DNA of 64,000 nt from Alloboseaceae bacterium BT-24-1. GTDB lineage: Bacteria > Pseudomonadota > Alphaproteobacteria > Rhizobiales > Beijerinckiaceae. A program made the translations under genes and the position numbers. The stretch covers positions 124,001 to 188,000 of the forward strand of contig JAOYTL010000009.1 of NCBI GenBank assembly GCA_025846845.1. The letters are read 5' to 3'. The notes under the pieces were generated by a model. That model did not search any database. It was not told where the DNA came from and saw nothing but the letters and a program-made list of their open reading frames with translations. This document shows positions 9,144-18,153 of this stretch, one piece after another (position 1 is the stretch's first letter; every line of letters starts with the position of its first letter).

Positions 9144-9291
9144 AGATGGGGGCGAATACAGCGTCTCGATCCAGCGAGAGCACTGACGCCTGGCCATTGC
9201 CGCCTATCGTAGACTGCTCAGCCGAGCTGAACTGCGCTGATGGCTTGGCTGGCCGCCCATCGCGCGCCAGCCGGGTCCGTCGGTACGTGCA

Positions 9292-10098
9292 TCAGTTGGC
9301 CCGGACCTCCTTCGGCAAGGGCAGGCCGAAACCCTTCTGATAAATCGCCTCCAGGACACCGTCCTGCAACCGGCTCGCGACCCATTCATCGAGTTTCGAT
9401 CGCAGCCGATCCTCCCCCTTCTTGACCCCGATGCCGGTCACGTTCGTCTTCAGGATGACCTTGGCCGTCATGTTCAAGGCGGGATTCCGCTGCTGGATCG
9501 TCGTGAGCAGGGCCGGAGCCGTCACATAGGCGTCGGCTTGCCCGCTCAGCAAGGCGGTGATCGACGTCGCATCGTCCTCAAAGCGGAGAATGACCGTGCC
9601 GGGAGCGGCATTCTGCGTGATTTCGGCATCATTGGTGGACGCACGCGTTACCGCGACACGCTTTCCAGCCAGATCGGACAAGCTCGACACGTTCAACGCC
9701 GAAGGGGCACCGACAACGATTTGGATGCCGCTATACGGGAGCGAGAAGTCGATGACCTTTTTCCGCTCGTCGGTGATCGAGAGCGTGGAGATGACGAGGT
9801 CCGTCTTTCCCGTGATCAGATACGGGATCCGGTTCGCCGGCGAGGTTGGAACCATCTCCAGCTTGAGGCGCCAATCCTCGGCCAAACGCCGCGCGACATC
9901 GATTTCGGCGCCAGTGTATTCGCCCCGCTCATTGACCGATGAATAGGGAGGCGCCGATGGATCGACAGAGATACGTATCCGCCCGGCCTTCTGGATCTGA
10001 TCCCAGCCATCGGCGCGTGCATCCCCTCTCCCCGCGCCAGTTGCAAGAGCAGCCAGAGCAAAGGCAAAGAGCGTAGTCCTCATGCGCCTCATAAACAT
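9292..10098 (-). CDS. Amino-acid-type ABC substrate-binding protein (family 3), orphan
   Basis: A 268-residue periplasmic binding protein with a signal peptide (TTLFAFALAALATGAG... ending near DARADG). Family 3 blocks are GRIRISVDPSAPPYSS, GAEIDVARRLAEDW, VISTLSITDERKKVIDFSLP and LAGKRVAVTRASTND. ATG 10098 is chosen because AGGGAGG lies five bases upstream; the GTG at 10104 is too close. No permease or ATPase of the same system is adjacent. It is similar in length and motif spelling to the orphan at 2637-3428, so the two are probably paralogues. Repeat elements at 10175-10200 lie upstream and could control it. Confidence 0.85.
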   Translation of the reverse strand: MFMRRMRTTLFAFALAALATGAGRGDARADGWDQIQKAGRIRISVDPSAPPYSSVNERGEYTGAEIDVARRLAEDWRLKLEMVPTSPANRIPYLITGKTDLVISTLSITDERKKVIDFSLPYSGIQIVVGAPSALNVSSLSDLAGKRVAVTRASTNDAEITQNAAPGTVILRFEDDATSITALLSGQADAYVTAPALLTTIQQRNPALNMTAKVILKTNVTGIGVKKGEDRLRSKLDEWVASRLQDGVLEAIYQKGFGLPLPKEVRAN

Positions 10099-10174
10099 TT
10101 TCACCTCCCTCAGTCAAGATATCAGCAGATTTATTAGTATCTTTATCATTCAAAATCGCGGTTAATGGCCATTA

Positions 10175-10200
10175 ATACAGCGTATACTTCTGTATACTTC
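10175..10200. promoter_or_regulatory. Inverted and direct repeats upstream of the orphan binding protein
   Basis: ATACAG-N9-CTGTAT (10175-10195) overlaps two copies of GTATACTTC at 10182-10190 and 10192-10200. The element lies about 75 bases before the binding-protein start and abuts the stop of the AroE-like gene. The layout resembles a GntR/FadR-type operator, but no regulator has been tied to it. Confidence 0.4.
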
Positions 10201-11065
10201 AGCCTTTCTCGATCATGAGGCTTGATTGCCCAGACACTTGTATCGACGGAGCGCCGCGAATGAAGTCGAACAAGAGGCGGAGCTGACCGTCCAGCATGTC
10301 GCCGCCGGTCACGGTCAGAGCACCCCTCGACTTCGCCTCGCGCAGGAAGGGAGTGTCCAGGGGGTCGGTAATGACATCGGCGACCACCTGTTCGCGGTGC
10401 AAGGCCGAGACGGGCACCGGCAACGGGTCATCCAATCGCAGTCCGCAATGGCTTGCATTGACCAGGATCTCGACCTCGCCCGCTGCCTGGACCGATGCTG
10501 CCCTGGCCCGTCCGGGAAAATGCCGATCAACAACCTCCTGAAGGCGCTTTTCCGCGCTCGGATCCCGATCGTTGAATGTCAGCAGGCCCGCCTCGCTCGT
10601 CAGCAAGGATACCGCGATCGATGTCGCCGCAGCGCCTGCGCCGACCATATGAATGCGTGCGCCGGCAACTGATCGTCCGGATGCCTCGATGGCCTTCAGC
10701 ATTCCGGCGCCGTCGAAATTGTCGCCCTCCCATATGCCGTCGGCCGCACGGCGCGTCGCGTTGACGGCTCCGAGCATCACCGCAGCCTTCGAAAGCCTGC
10801 CGCATACATGCATCGACGCCGCCTTGTGCGGAAGCGTGACCAGAATCGAATCGACATTCGGCGCTAGCTGGAGTGCCGGCACCATGAGAGCGAGTTTGTC
10901 CGCAGGCACCTCCAGTGGAACGAGGATGCCGTCGAAGCCTTGCTGGCGCATGAGGGCGGTCATCCGACCAGGCGCCAGGACCTGCGAAATCGGCGAGCCG
11001 ATCAGCAGGCTCACCCGGGTCCGTCCGGTGAAGGCTTCGGAGGGAACGACGCTCGACGCGTTCAT
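10199..11065 (-). CDS. Shikimate dehydrogenase (AroE)-like oxidoreductase
   Basis: A 288-residue AroE-family protein: N-terminal substrate domain, then an NAD(P)-binding Rossmann domain (IHMVGAGAAATSIAVSLL). The catalytic Lys is conserved in VTLPHKA and the catalytic Asp in GDNFDG. Other family signatures are altered: the SxSP substrate loop reads PISQVLAPG, and the NATPxGM block reads NASHCGL. It is therefore probably a catabolic quinate/shikimate-like or unrelated hydroxyacid dehydrogenase rather than the biosynthetic enzyme. Its ATG overlaps the stop of the epimerase-like gene (ATGA), showing coupled translation in a two-gene operon. The substrate is unknown. Confidence 0.82.
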   Translation of the reverse strand: MNASSVVPSEAFTGRTRVSLLIGSPISQVLAPGRMTALMRQQGFDGILVPLEVPADKLALMVPALQLAPNVDSILVTLPHKAASMHVCGRLSKAAVMLGAVNATRRAADGIWEGDNFDGAGMLKAIEASGRSVAGARIHMVGAGAAATSIAVSLLTSEAGLLTFNDRDPSAEKRLQEVVDRHFPGRARAASVQAAGEVEILVNASHCGLRLDDPLPVPVSALHREQVVADVITDPLDTPFLREAKSRGALTVTGGDMLDGQLRLLFDFIRGAPSIQVSGQSSLMIEKG

Positions 11066-12084
11066 GTCGCGCCGACCGCTTCGTCCACCATGTCGAACAT
11101 GGAGTATCGCGGCTCAAAGCCAAGAATGGCACGGGCTTTGGCGTTGCTTCCGTGCGTGCGGCCCAGCGCAATCGGAATCTGCGCCTCGGCGACGCGTCGG
11201 CCCGTCGCTTTTGCCAGGTACGGTATGAATTCGCCCAGACTGACCGGGCTCGACGGCGCCAGATTGAAGGCCTCGCCCCTCGCTTCCCGCCTGTCGTGGA
11301 TCAGCAGCAGGCCCTGGACGATGTCCCTGACGTCGATCAGCTCCTGCGTATGGGGCACCCCGTTCTGGTCATAGGCCAGCAGCAGCGGCTCGTCGGCGGC
11401 CATCAGGGGGGTCAGCAGATCGATGACCCGCTCCAAATCCTCGTTCGAGTTGGCGCCGGCATGATGCGTCGAACTCGCGAGCAGACTTTTCACGCGCGCA
11501 TTCACGTAAAATGCCGGCCCGGAATATTCTCCATTCGGATCGATCAACTCGCAGGCCGCCTCCGTGTGGGAGAAGACGGCGGTCGAGATATCGAGACCTG
11601 AAACGCTGCGATGGAAAAAGCCGACCATGTCCTCGCAGATCACCTTGGTCAGGCCGTACCAAGTATATGGCTCTTTCGGATGGTTTTCATCGGTCGGCCT
11701 GTAGCGGGCGAACCGCGTCGGATAGACCTGATCGCTCGATGCGAAAACCATGCGAACCGGAGCATGGGCCGCAAGCTCCGAGGCAACCTCCAGCACGTTG
11801 CGCGTGCCGACCACGTTTACGTCCCAGAGCAAGGCCTTGGCCGAGGGCTGGAACGAGATCACCGCCGCCATATGGTAGATGGAGCTCGCTCCTTTCATCG
11901 CCCGCTCGACATCCTGCTTCGCGGTCAGATTGCCGGTTTCGCAGCGGATGCCGGCACGCCGCGTCGCTTCCAGATTGGGGTCGCCCGGCAGCGCCAGGGT
12001 GGTCACCGTCTCGCCGCGGGCAATGAGCGCGCGAGCCAGCTGTCCACCGACGCGGCCCGTCGCTCCAGAAACGAATGTCGTCAT
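11062..12084 (-). CDS. NAD-dependent epimerase/dehydratase (extended SDR) family protein
   Basis: A 340-residue extended short-chain dehydrogenase. The N-terminal nucleotide site is GATGRVGGQLARAL, and the active-site Tyr and Lys are seen in WYGLTK. Upstream SDR blocks VFASSDQVY and YHMAAVISF are also present. Such proteins oxidise, epimerise or dehydrate sugar-type or small hydroxy substrates with bound NAD(P). It is the first gene of an operon with the AroE-like dehydrogenase (4-base ATGA overlap). Its start is 36 bases from a perfect inverted repeat that may bind the divergently encoded FadR-type regulator. The substrate cannot be read from the sequence. Confidence 0.85.
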   Translation of the reverse strand: MTTFVSGATGRVGGQLARALIARGETVTTLALPGDPNLEATRRAGIRCETGNLTAKQDVERAMKGASSIYHMAAVISFQPSAKALLWDVNVVGTRNVLEVASELAAHAPVRMVFASSDQVYPTRFARYRPTDENHPKEPYTWYGLTKVICEDMVGFFHRSVSGLDISTAVFSHTEAACELIDPNGEYSGPAFYVNARVKSLLASSTHHAGANSNEDLERVIDLLTPLMAADEPLLLAYDQNGVPHTQELIDVRDIVQGLLLIHDRREARGEAFNLAPSSPVSLGEFIPYLAKATGRRVAEAQIPIALGRTHGSNAKARAILGFEPRYSMFDMVDEAVGAT

Positions 12085-12126
12085 TCCGCTCTCCGTCCAA
12101 TCGATGAACTTATGGAGATTCAGATA

Positions 12127-12149
12127 ATACCTGTCAACACAACAGGTAT
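12127..12149. promoter_or_regulatory. Perfect inverted repeat ATACCTGT-N7-ACAGGTAT, operator candidate
   Basis: An 8-bp perfect inverted repeat with a 7-bp spacer in the 203-base gap between the divergent epimerase-like gene and the FadR-type regulator. It is nearer the epimerase start (43 bases from its centre), as expected for a repressor site over that promoter. Confidence 0.6.
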
Positions 12150-12287
12150 GATTAGATGGTGACGAACTCGCCGGGCAGCCGCCCCGCGCGGGCGTTGCGC
12201 CCTGCGAAGGTTGAACTGCTTTCTGTCCCGATCTAGGGTCGAACGCCCCCGCAAGCCGCTCGCACGGAACGAGAACGCCGCCTCACC

Positions 12288-13016
12288 ATGTCGGACCAAG
12301 TCACGGAATCGGGTTCACGCGCAGCACGTGGCAGCTTGAGCGAAGGCGTTCACGCGACCATTCGGGAGAGGATCGCCTCAGGGGAACTGTCGAAGGGCAG
12401 CTTGTTGCCGCGCGAAGAGGATCTGGCCCTCCAGCTGGGCGTCTCCCGCACAGTTCTTCGCGAAGCCTTGGCGCGCCTGCGTCATGACGGCCTGATCGTA
12501 TCGAAGAGGGGAACCGGAAACCGGGTCGTGGGACCTCAGGGCAAGACGATCTTCGAGGCCGCCCCCCCGCATTCGATCGCCGATCTCGAAGCATGCTACG
12601 AGTTCAGACTGGGTATCGAGCCGGAGATCGCCGCGTTGGCGTCCCAACGGGCAGAGCCGGATTCCCTGCGCCGGATCACGGAGGCTGCCAGACGGCTCGA
12701 AATCGTGGTGGCATCGGGCGAATTGGGTGCCGAGCAGGATCTCGCCTTCCATGCAGCGATCGCGTCAGCGACGCAGAACCACTACTATATCCAAACGATC
12801 GCTGCGATCGCCAAGCCGGTCGAAATCGGCATGCAGATAGCTCGCATGCTGTCTTCGGGGGCGCCGGCGGAGCGTCTCGCAACCACCATCAGCGAGCACC
12901 GGGCAATCCTTTCCGCTTTGCAGGAAAAGGACGCTGCGGCATCGCGCGCTGCGATGGAGCGACACATCATCGCCTCGCAGCGAAGGGTTTTCGTCGGAAC
13001 GGGAGGCCACCGCTGA
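12288..13016 (+). CDS. GntR-family (FadR/FCD subgroup) regulator
   Basis: A 242-residue regulator. Residues about 15-85 form the GntR winged helix (HATIRERIASGELSKGSLLP, LGVSRTVLREALARLRHDGL). The C-terminal all-helical FCD effector domain has the LEACYEFRLGIEPEIAALA opening and conserved His positions (DLAFHAAIA, SEHRAILSAL, MERHI) for a metal or acid ligand. It is divergent from the epimerase/AroE-like operon and convergent with the ThDP enzyme. It likely represses both the epimerase operon and possibly the TRAP operon. The effector is probably an organic acid, by family precedent. Confidence 0.9.
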   Translation: MSDQVTESGSRAARGSLSEGVHATIRERIASGELSKGSLLPREEDLALQLGVSRTVLREALARLRHDGLIVSKRGTGNRVVGPQGKTIFEAAPPHSIADLEACYEFRLGIEPEIAALASQRAEPDSLRRITEAARRLEIVVASGELGAEQDLAFHAAIASATQNHYYIQTIAAIAKPVEIGMQIARMLSSGAPAERLATTISEHRAILSALQEKDAAASRAAMERHIIASQRRVFVGTGGHR

Positions 13017-13199
13017 CACAGCACTTCGTCGAAGCGCCACGTGTGAATGTCAAATGGCACATAATATCGCCCCTCGATTCCCCAGCCTCAAGGGGACAAA
13101 GTTGCACGCTGATGCCCGGATCAGCGCGCTCTTCGCTGCGGCGGGCAAGCCGTTGCAGGCCTCATGACGGACGCAAGCGACATTGAAGCCTCGATGGCA

Positions 13200-14945
13200 C
13201 TAGTGGGCATGCTTCTGACTTAGAAGCTCTGTGAACCAGTCTGCCGTCAGATTCGGGTTGATGCGTGCATCCACCAGGTAAACGCCATGGCAGCCCTGTT
13301 CGACCCATCGGCGAAGGTGCGCAAGATCGGCCTTCGTGCGCACGATCACACCGGCCGCACCCATCCCGCGGGCAATGGCCGCGAAATCGGTGACCGGAAA
13401 ACTGGCAATGGATGTGGGGTAGCCCAGTGGACCGAACTCATGGACCTCGGCGGCGTAGGAGGCGTCGTTGAAGATGACGATGCACATCGGCAACTTGAGA
13501 TTGACCGCTGTCTGCAGGTCGGACAGCGACATCATGAAACCGCCATCACCGGCGCACAGGACCGTCAGCCGGTGCGGATGGGCGAGCGCCGCGCCGATGG
13601 CCGTTCCAAGGCCCAAACCCGTGGACGAGAACGACATGGCGAAGGACCAGGCCGCCGCATCTGGCACAGTCAGATATTGGGGCGGCCAACCCTGGAAATG
13701 GCCGCCATCATTGGCGATCGTACGCTCTGCCGGCAGAAGCACGTCGAGTTCGAGACACAGAGTGCGCGGATCGATGAACTCTGCAGTCGAGGTATCAGCG
13801 TAGGACCGCAGGTCCACTTCCTGGCTTGCCAGGATTTCGGCGGTCGCTTCGTCTCGCCATCCGACGCCACCGCCGCCTGCCTTCAATTCCCGGACGGCCG
13901 CGAGCAATTTCTCCGCAGCAATATGCGCGTCCCCCGTCAGGCCGATATCGACGGCACGCTGGCACCCCAGCCGCGACTCATCAGAATCGATCTGCACCAC
14001 GGTGGCATCGCTTGCGATGAGCCGGCCGGCGCGCGTGGTCCAGTGGGTGAAGCTGGCGCCGAACCCGACCACCATGTCGCTCTGAAGGATCAGGTCGGCC
14101 ATTTTCCGATGCGAAAATCCGCCCATGATTCCGACGCACCAGGGATCTCCGGCGAACAGCCCGTGAGCGCGGGCGGTGGTCGCCAGCAGCCCGCCGACAT
14201 CGGCAGCCAGCCGGCCGAGGATCTGCCCCGCACCGGCGATCACGGCGCCGCGCCCTCCCAGGATGAGGGGACGCTTCGCCGCAATAAGCTTCCTTGCGAC
14301 TTCGAGAACAAGCCCGGCATCCGGCTCGATCGCCACGGCTGGAGCAAGCGACCGGAGCGCGGCAGGTGGGGCGGGCTGTTGCAGGATGTTCTGCGGCATG
14401 CTGAGAACGACTGTCCGGCTCTCGCGGATGGCCGTCTCGCACGCGCGCAGAACATCTTCGACAGCCGTTTCGGCCGATCCAAGCCTCTCCGGCACGGCCC
14501 CCACCGATCGGACGAGCCCATCCTGATCGATGTGGAAATTGGAGCGGACATCGCCGACCGAGACGTCGCCGGCCAGGACCACGAGCGGCGTTCTCGCCTT
14601 TGCCGCTTCTGCGATCGCCGTGATCGCATTGGTCAGCCCCGGCCCCGCATGAACGCTCGCCAATGTGAGTTTTCCGCTGTGCCGCGCGAAAGCGTCCGCC
14701 ATGGCGATCGCGTTGCATTCATGCCCGGCAGCGACATATCGGACGCCGAGCCGCTCCAGACCCTCGCAGACGTAATAGTTGGTCGACCCGGAGACCCCAA
14801 AGCAGATCGCAGCCTGAAGTCTGTTCAAGGCCTCGGCGATTGCAAATCCGACGTGGCCGACAGGGCCGGACTTCGCTCCGCTTCCGCTCGGCACTTGCCT
14901 GAGATCCGTCCCTGGCTTCTCGATCTTCAGCATATTCGGTTCCAT
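13200..14945 (-). CDS. Thiamine diphosphate-dependent enzyme, acetolactate-synthase-like
   Basis: A 581-residue protein with the three-domain acetolactate synthase/benzoylformate decarboxylase layout. The PYR domain has FGVSGSTNYYV and the catalytic Glu in GHECNAIAMADAFAR. A central Rossmann-like domain and a PP domain follow, with the ThDP/Mg motif starting GDGGFMMSLSDLQ and ending IVIFND. ATG 14945 has TGAGG five bases upstream; the frame stays open to 15017. It lies downstream of the TRAP permease genes, so it may act on the imported organic acid or its 2-oxo derivative. The valine-biosynthesis role is unlikely because no small subunit is present. The exact reaction is unknown. Confidence 0.85.
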   Translation of the reverse strand: MEPNMLKIEKPGTDLRQVPSGSGAKSGPVGHVGFAIAEALNRLQAAICFGVSGSTNYYVCEGLERLGVRYVAAGHECNAIAMADAFARHSGKLTLASVHAGPGLTNAITAIAEAAKARTPLVVLAGDVSVGDVRSNFHIDQDGLVRSVGAVPERLGSAETAVEDVLRACETAIRESRTVVLSMPQNILQQPAPPAALRSLAPAVAIEPDAGLVLEVARKLIAAKRPLILGGRGAVIAGAGQILGRLAADVGGLLATTARAHGLFAGDPWCVGIMGGFSHRKMADLILQSDMVVGFGASFTHWTTRAGRLIASDATVVQIDSDESRLGCQRAVDIGLTGDAHIAAEKLLAAVRELKAGGGGVGWRDEATAEILASQEVDLRSYADTSTAEFIDPRTLCLELDVLLPAERTIANDGGHFQGWPPQYLTVPDAAAWSFAMSFSSTGLGLGTAIGAALAHPHRLTVLCAGDGGFMMSLSDLQTAVNLKLPMCIVIFNDASYAAEVHEFGPLGYPTSIASFPVTDFAAIARGMGAAGVIVRTKADLAHLRRWVEQGCHGVYLVDARINPNLTADWFTELLSQKHAH

Positions 14946-15035
14946 ATCGGCCTCAGGCCTCATGAGTTCTGCGATGGGCTGCTTGCGCCGTTCGAAAGGC
15001 ATGCACGCTATCGGCATCCGCGCCGATATGGCGGT

Positions 15036-16334
15036 CTACATTCGGCCCGGAAGCCATATCGCGATGATCGGAAACGCGACCAGAATCGCCAGGCGGATCA
15101 GATCGGTGACGATGAAGGGCGCGACGCCCCGGAAGATCGTCGAGAAACTGATGTCCTGAACGACGCTCTTGATGACGAAGACATTCATGCCCACCGGAGG
15201 ATGGATGAGCCCCAACTCCACCGTCATCACGATGATAACGCCGAACCAAATCGGATCGAACCCCAGAGCGACGATCACCGGGAAGATGATCGGCACTGTC
15301 AGGATGATCATCGCCATGGCATCCATCAGGCAGCCGAGGACGAGATACATCAGGAGGATCAGCAGCAGAATGGTATAGCGGGCGAGACCGAGGCCGGTGA
15401 GAAACTCGGTGATCCGTTGCGGCGTTCCGGTAATGGTGAGGAAGTATCCGAACAGAAGCGCACCGATCAGGACGGTGAACACGGCGGCGGCCGTGCGGGT
15501 TGCCTGCAGCAACGACGCCAGGATCGCCTTTCGCGGAAGCTTGCCGCGCACGAAGCCGATGATGAACGCGCCGCCCGCGCCCATGCCACCTGCTTCCGTC
15601 GGCGTGAACAAACCGCCATAGAGGCCGCCCATTACGAATACGAAGAGCAGCAACGGGGCCCAGACGTCCTTGATGGCGGCCAGGCGCTCGGAATTGGAGC
15701 TTCGCGGGCCCGCCGGCACGAGTGCCGGCCGGAATGCGCCAATCAGCGAGATCGTGAGGAGATACATTCCCACGGCCAGCAGACCGGGCACGACGCCCGC
15801 CATGAACAGTTTCGCAATGTCCTGTTCGGTTATGATGCCGTACACCACCAATACCGTCGATGGCGGGAACATCGCCCCCAATGTGCCGCCTGCGGCAATG
15901 GTGCCGGCGGCGATCGAGCGAGGATACTTCACCCGCCGCATCTCGGGATAGGCAACGGTCGAGAAGGTCGCGGCGGTTGCGACCGATGACCCTGAGATGG
16001 CGGCAAAGCCGGCACAGGCGATGATGGTCGCGAAGCCGAGCCCACCGCGCAGGTGGCCGATGAACGTATTCGCGGCACGAAACAGCTCCCGGCTCATGCC
16101 GGAATGCGTCACGAAGGCGCCCATGAGCAGGAACATCGGAATGACGCCGAACGTGTAGTCCGTCACGGTTCGCATCGACGTCTGGCCGATGAGCTTCAAC
16201 GCCGGCCCGAACCCCGTAATGAGACCGAAGCCGGTAACGCCGACGAGACCCATCGCCATGCCGACCGGAACGCGAAGAAGCATAAGGGCGAACAGAACGA
16301 CGAACCCCAAGACGGCGATGAAATCCTGTGACAT
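15036..16334 (-). CDS. dctM: TRAP transporter large permease (DctM)
   Basis: A 432-residue polytopic membrane protein with DctM blocks: LLRVPVGMAMGLVGVTGFG, PMFLLMGAFVTHSGMS, GLGFATIIACAGFAAISGSS, GTIAAGGTLGAMFPPS and PTEAGGMGA. It supplies the ion-coupled translocation path of a TRAP importer for organic acids. ATG 16334 follows AAGGAG by ten bases, and this site lies just beyond the dctQ stop. The gene order dctP-dctQ-dctM then ThDP enzyme is continuous on the minus strand. Confidence 0.95.
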   Translation of the reverse strand: MSQDFIAVLGFVVLFALMLLRVPVGMAMGLVGVTGFGLITGFGPALKLIGQTSMRTVTDYTFGVIPMFLLMGAFVTHSGMSRELFRAANTFIGHLRGGLGFATIIACAGFAAISGSSVATAATFSTVAYPEMRRVKYPRSIAAGTIAAGGTLGAMFPPSTVLVVYGIITEQDIAKLFMAGVVPGLLAVGMYLLTISLIGAFRPALVPAGPRSSNSERLAAIKDVWAPLLLFVFVMGGLYGGLFTPTEAGGMGAGGAFIIGFVRGKLPRKAILASLLQATRTAAAVFTVLIGALLFGYFLTITGTPQRITEFLTGLGLARYTILLLILLMYLVLGCLMDAMAMIILTVPIIFPVIVALGFDPIWFGVIIVMTVELGLIHPPVGMNVFVIKSVVQDISFSTIFRGVAPFIVTDLIRLAILVAFPIIAIWLPGRM

Positions 16335-16341
16335 CAGCCAT

Positions 16342-16896
16342 CTACTCCTTGGGCTCAAGGCTATACTGTTCAGCAATTCGTTCTGGATAAAAAATCAGCC
16401 TGAACGTACGAACAGAAATAAGAATAACTGCAGAAACATCACCAAGCCAGGCTATCGCAAAGAACGGCCACGTAGGTAACTGCAAATCATACGTCAAGAT
16501 ATTCTGTATTTTTGTCGTAACGACCTTGTCGAAAAGCATGATCGTCTGCACCGCGACGACAAACAGGAGAACAAGCGTTGCAAATATATCGATCAACCGT
16601 TTGGCGCGTGGACCGGCGAGGTCCCAGACCAAATCAACGGTGATATGCGTGCCGCGGTAACTCGTCGCGGCGATCCCCCAGAAGATCAGGATGCCGAGCA
16701 ACATACGGCCGAAATCATAGCTGTCCGGTATGGACACGCTGAAGAAGTAGCGCAGCAGAACCGAGATGAAGATGTTGGCTGCCACGATACCAACCGAGGC
16801 GGCCGCGATCCATTCGATGCTCTCGATGAACCGATCCATCGCGTTTCTGCGAAGCGGCTCCGGCCCCACAGGTGGTGGGAATGCATCGTGCGCCAT
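16342..16896 (-). CDS. dctQ: TRAP transporter small permease (DctQ)
   Basis: A 184-residue membrane protein with four hydrophobic helices. The DctQ pattern is seen in RYFFSVSIPDSYDFGRMLLG, FWGIAATSYRGTHITVDLVW and LQLPTWPFFAIAW. It pairs with DctM in the TRAP membrane complex. The ATG at 16896 has GGAG eight bases upstream. It sits eight bases from dctM and about 90 bases from dctP on the same strand. Confidence 0.93.
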   Translation of the reverse strand: MAHDAFPPPVGPEPLRRNAMDRFIESIEWIAAASVGIVAANIFISVLLRYFFSVSIPDSYDFGRMLLGILIFWGIAATSYRGTHITVDLVWDLAGPRAKRLIDIFATLVLLFVVAVQTIMLFDKVVTTKIQNILTYDLQLPTWPFFAIAWLGDVSAVILISVRTFRLIFYPERIAEQYSLEPKE

Positions 16897-16989
16897 GGGG
16901 TGCGCTCCAGATGTGTGTGGAGGAAGGGCTCGCTCCGCAAAGCGGAAGGAGCCCCTTGGTGGCGCGGATGCCGCAGCTCCGCTCTCAGA

Positions 16990-18030
16990 TCAGTAGGACG
17001 CCTTGCGGTCCAACAGCTTCTGCTTGAGTTCGGCCAGGACCGCGTCCGGATCGAGCCCCTTGGCGCGCACGGCATTCGCCCAGTTCGTCCGGACCGGCGC
17101 CGCCGCGTCTTGCCATTGCTTCAGCTGATCGGGGGTCAGTTCGACGATCTCGTGACCCGCAGCTTTCCGCATCTTCTGGCGCCCTTCTTCCTCGAAGACC
17201 GTCCAGGCATGCGAGAGCTTGACGCTCCATTCCGCGTTGCAGTGTTCGTCGATGACCTTCTTCTGGGCGGCGGAGGCGCGCTCATACGTCGCTTTGTTGA
17301 AGGACCAAGTATAAGACGTCGTGTAGAGCGGAACATCAAGAGTGTACTTGGCGACCTTGTCGATCCCGAACAGGAATATCGAGTGCCACGGAAAGGTGAT
17401 CGCATCCGCCACACCGCGCTCAAGGGCATCCCTGGACTCCGGAGCCGACGCCTGGATATTCGTGCCACCGAGGGTCGTGATCAGTTCCCCGATTGCTTGT
17501 TGGGCCGGTCGTACCTTGAGGCCCCGGACATCGCCGGGCAGGACGATTTTCTTGCGCGAGTGAAGGGTGCCGGGATCATGAACGAACGCCATGCAGAAAT
17601 GCGTGTCGCCCATCTCCCTCGGCGCATATTTGCGATACCAATCATCGACCGCAGCAGAGCCGCCGGTCGCGTTGGCTATCGAGAAGGGCAATTGCGCGCC
17701 GTTGATGATCGGAAAGCGCCCCGGCTGGTAGCCAGGACTGACCAGCGCGACGTCGGCAATGCCGTTGCTGACCATATCGTATTGATCGAATGCCTTTCCG
17801 AGTTGCTCAGCCGGAAAGGTCGTTGCAGTGATGGTCCCTCCGGACGCCTTCTTGAGGCTCTCGGCCCACTCCTTGGCGGACGAAACCAGAGGATGCGCAG
17901 GCGGGACAAACAGCGAGACCTTCAGGTTGATCGGCTTTTCCTGAGCATTCACGATCAAAGCGCTCGAATCGAAAACGAAAGCAGTCACGGCAGCAGCGCC
18001 GGCAATCACGAGCTTTGAAGCATTATTCAT
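16990..18030 (-). CDS. dctP: TRAP transporter solute-binding protein (DctP)
   Basis: A 346-residue periplasmic DctP/SiaP-type protein with a signal peptide ending near VNAQEKPINLKVSLF. Family features are the FPAEQLGKAFDQYDMVSNGIADVA block, the LKVRPAQQAIGELITTLGGT arginine-strand region that usually holds the carboxylate-binding Arg, and the late AWTVFEEEGRQKM helix. It is first in dctPQM and begins after an AT-rich stretch likely to hold the promoter (18031-18155). The substrate is presumably a carboxylic acid; the residues do not let me name it. Confidence 0.92.
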   Translation of the reverse strand: MNNASKLVIAGAAAVTAFVFDSSALIVNAQEKPINLKVSLFVPPAHPLVSSAKEWAESLKKASGGTITATTFPAEQLGKAFDQYDMVSNGIADVALVSPGYQPGRFPIINGAQLPFSIANATGGSAAVDDWYRKYAPREMGDTHFCMAFVHDPGTLHSRKKIVLPGDVRGLKVRPAQQAIGELITTLGGTNIQASAPESRDALERGVADAITFPWHSIFLFGIDKVAKYTLDVPLYTTSYTWSFNKATYERASAAQKKVIDEHCNAEWSVKLSHAWTVFEEEGRQKMRKAAGHEIVELTPDQLKQWQDAAAPVRTNWANAVRAKGLDPDAVLAELKQKLLDRKASY

Positions 18031-18153
18031 TTTTTCCCTCTCTTTGAGTTTCTGACGTTTATTTTATAAATTCATTTTAATTAGACCTATCTGTATTCTA
18101 TAAAACTTTATATTATACCGTAATTGGCCAAATCGATAATTTTTAAATTATAT

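Noticed and set aside
13287..15989. A 900-residue open frame on the plus strand
   Set aside because: It is antisense to the ThDP enzyme and dctM, both with full family motifs; long antisense frames are common in high-GC DNA.
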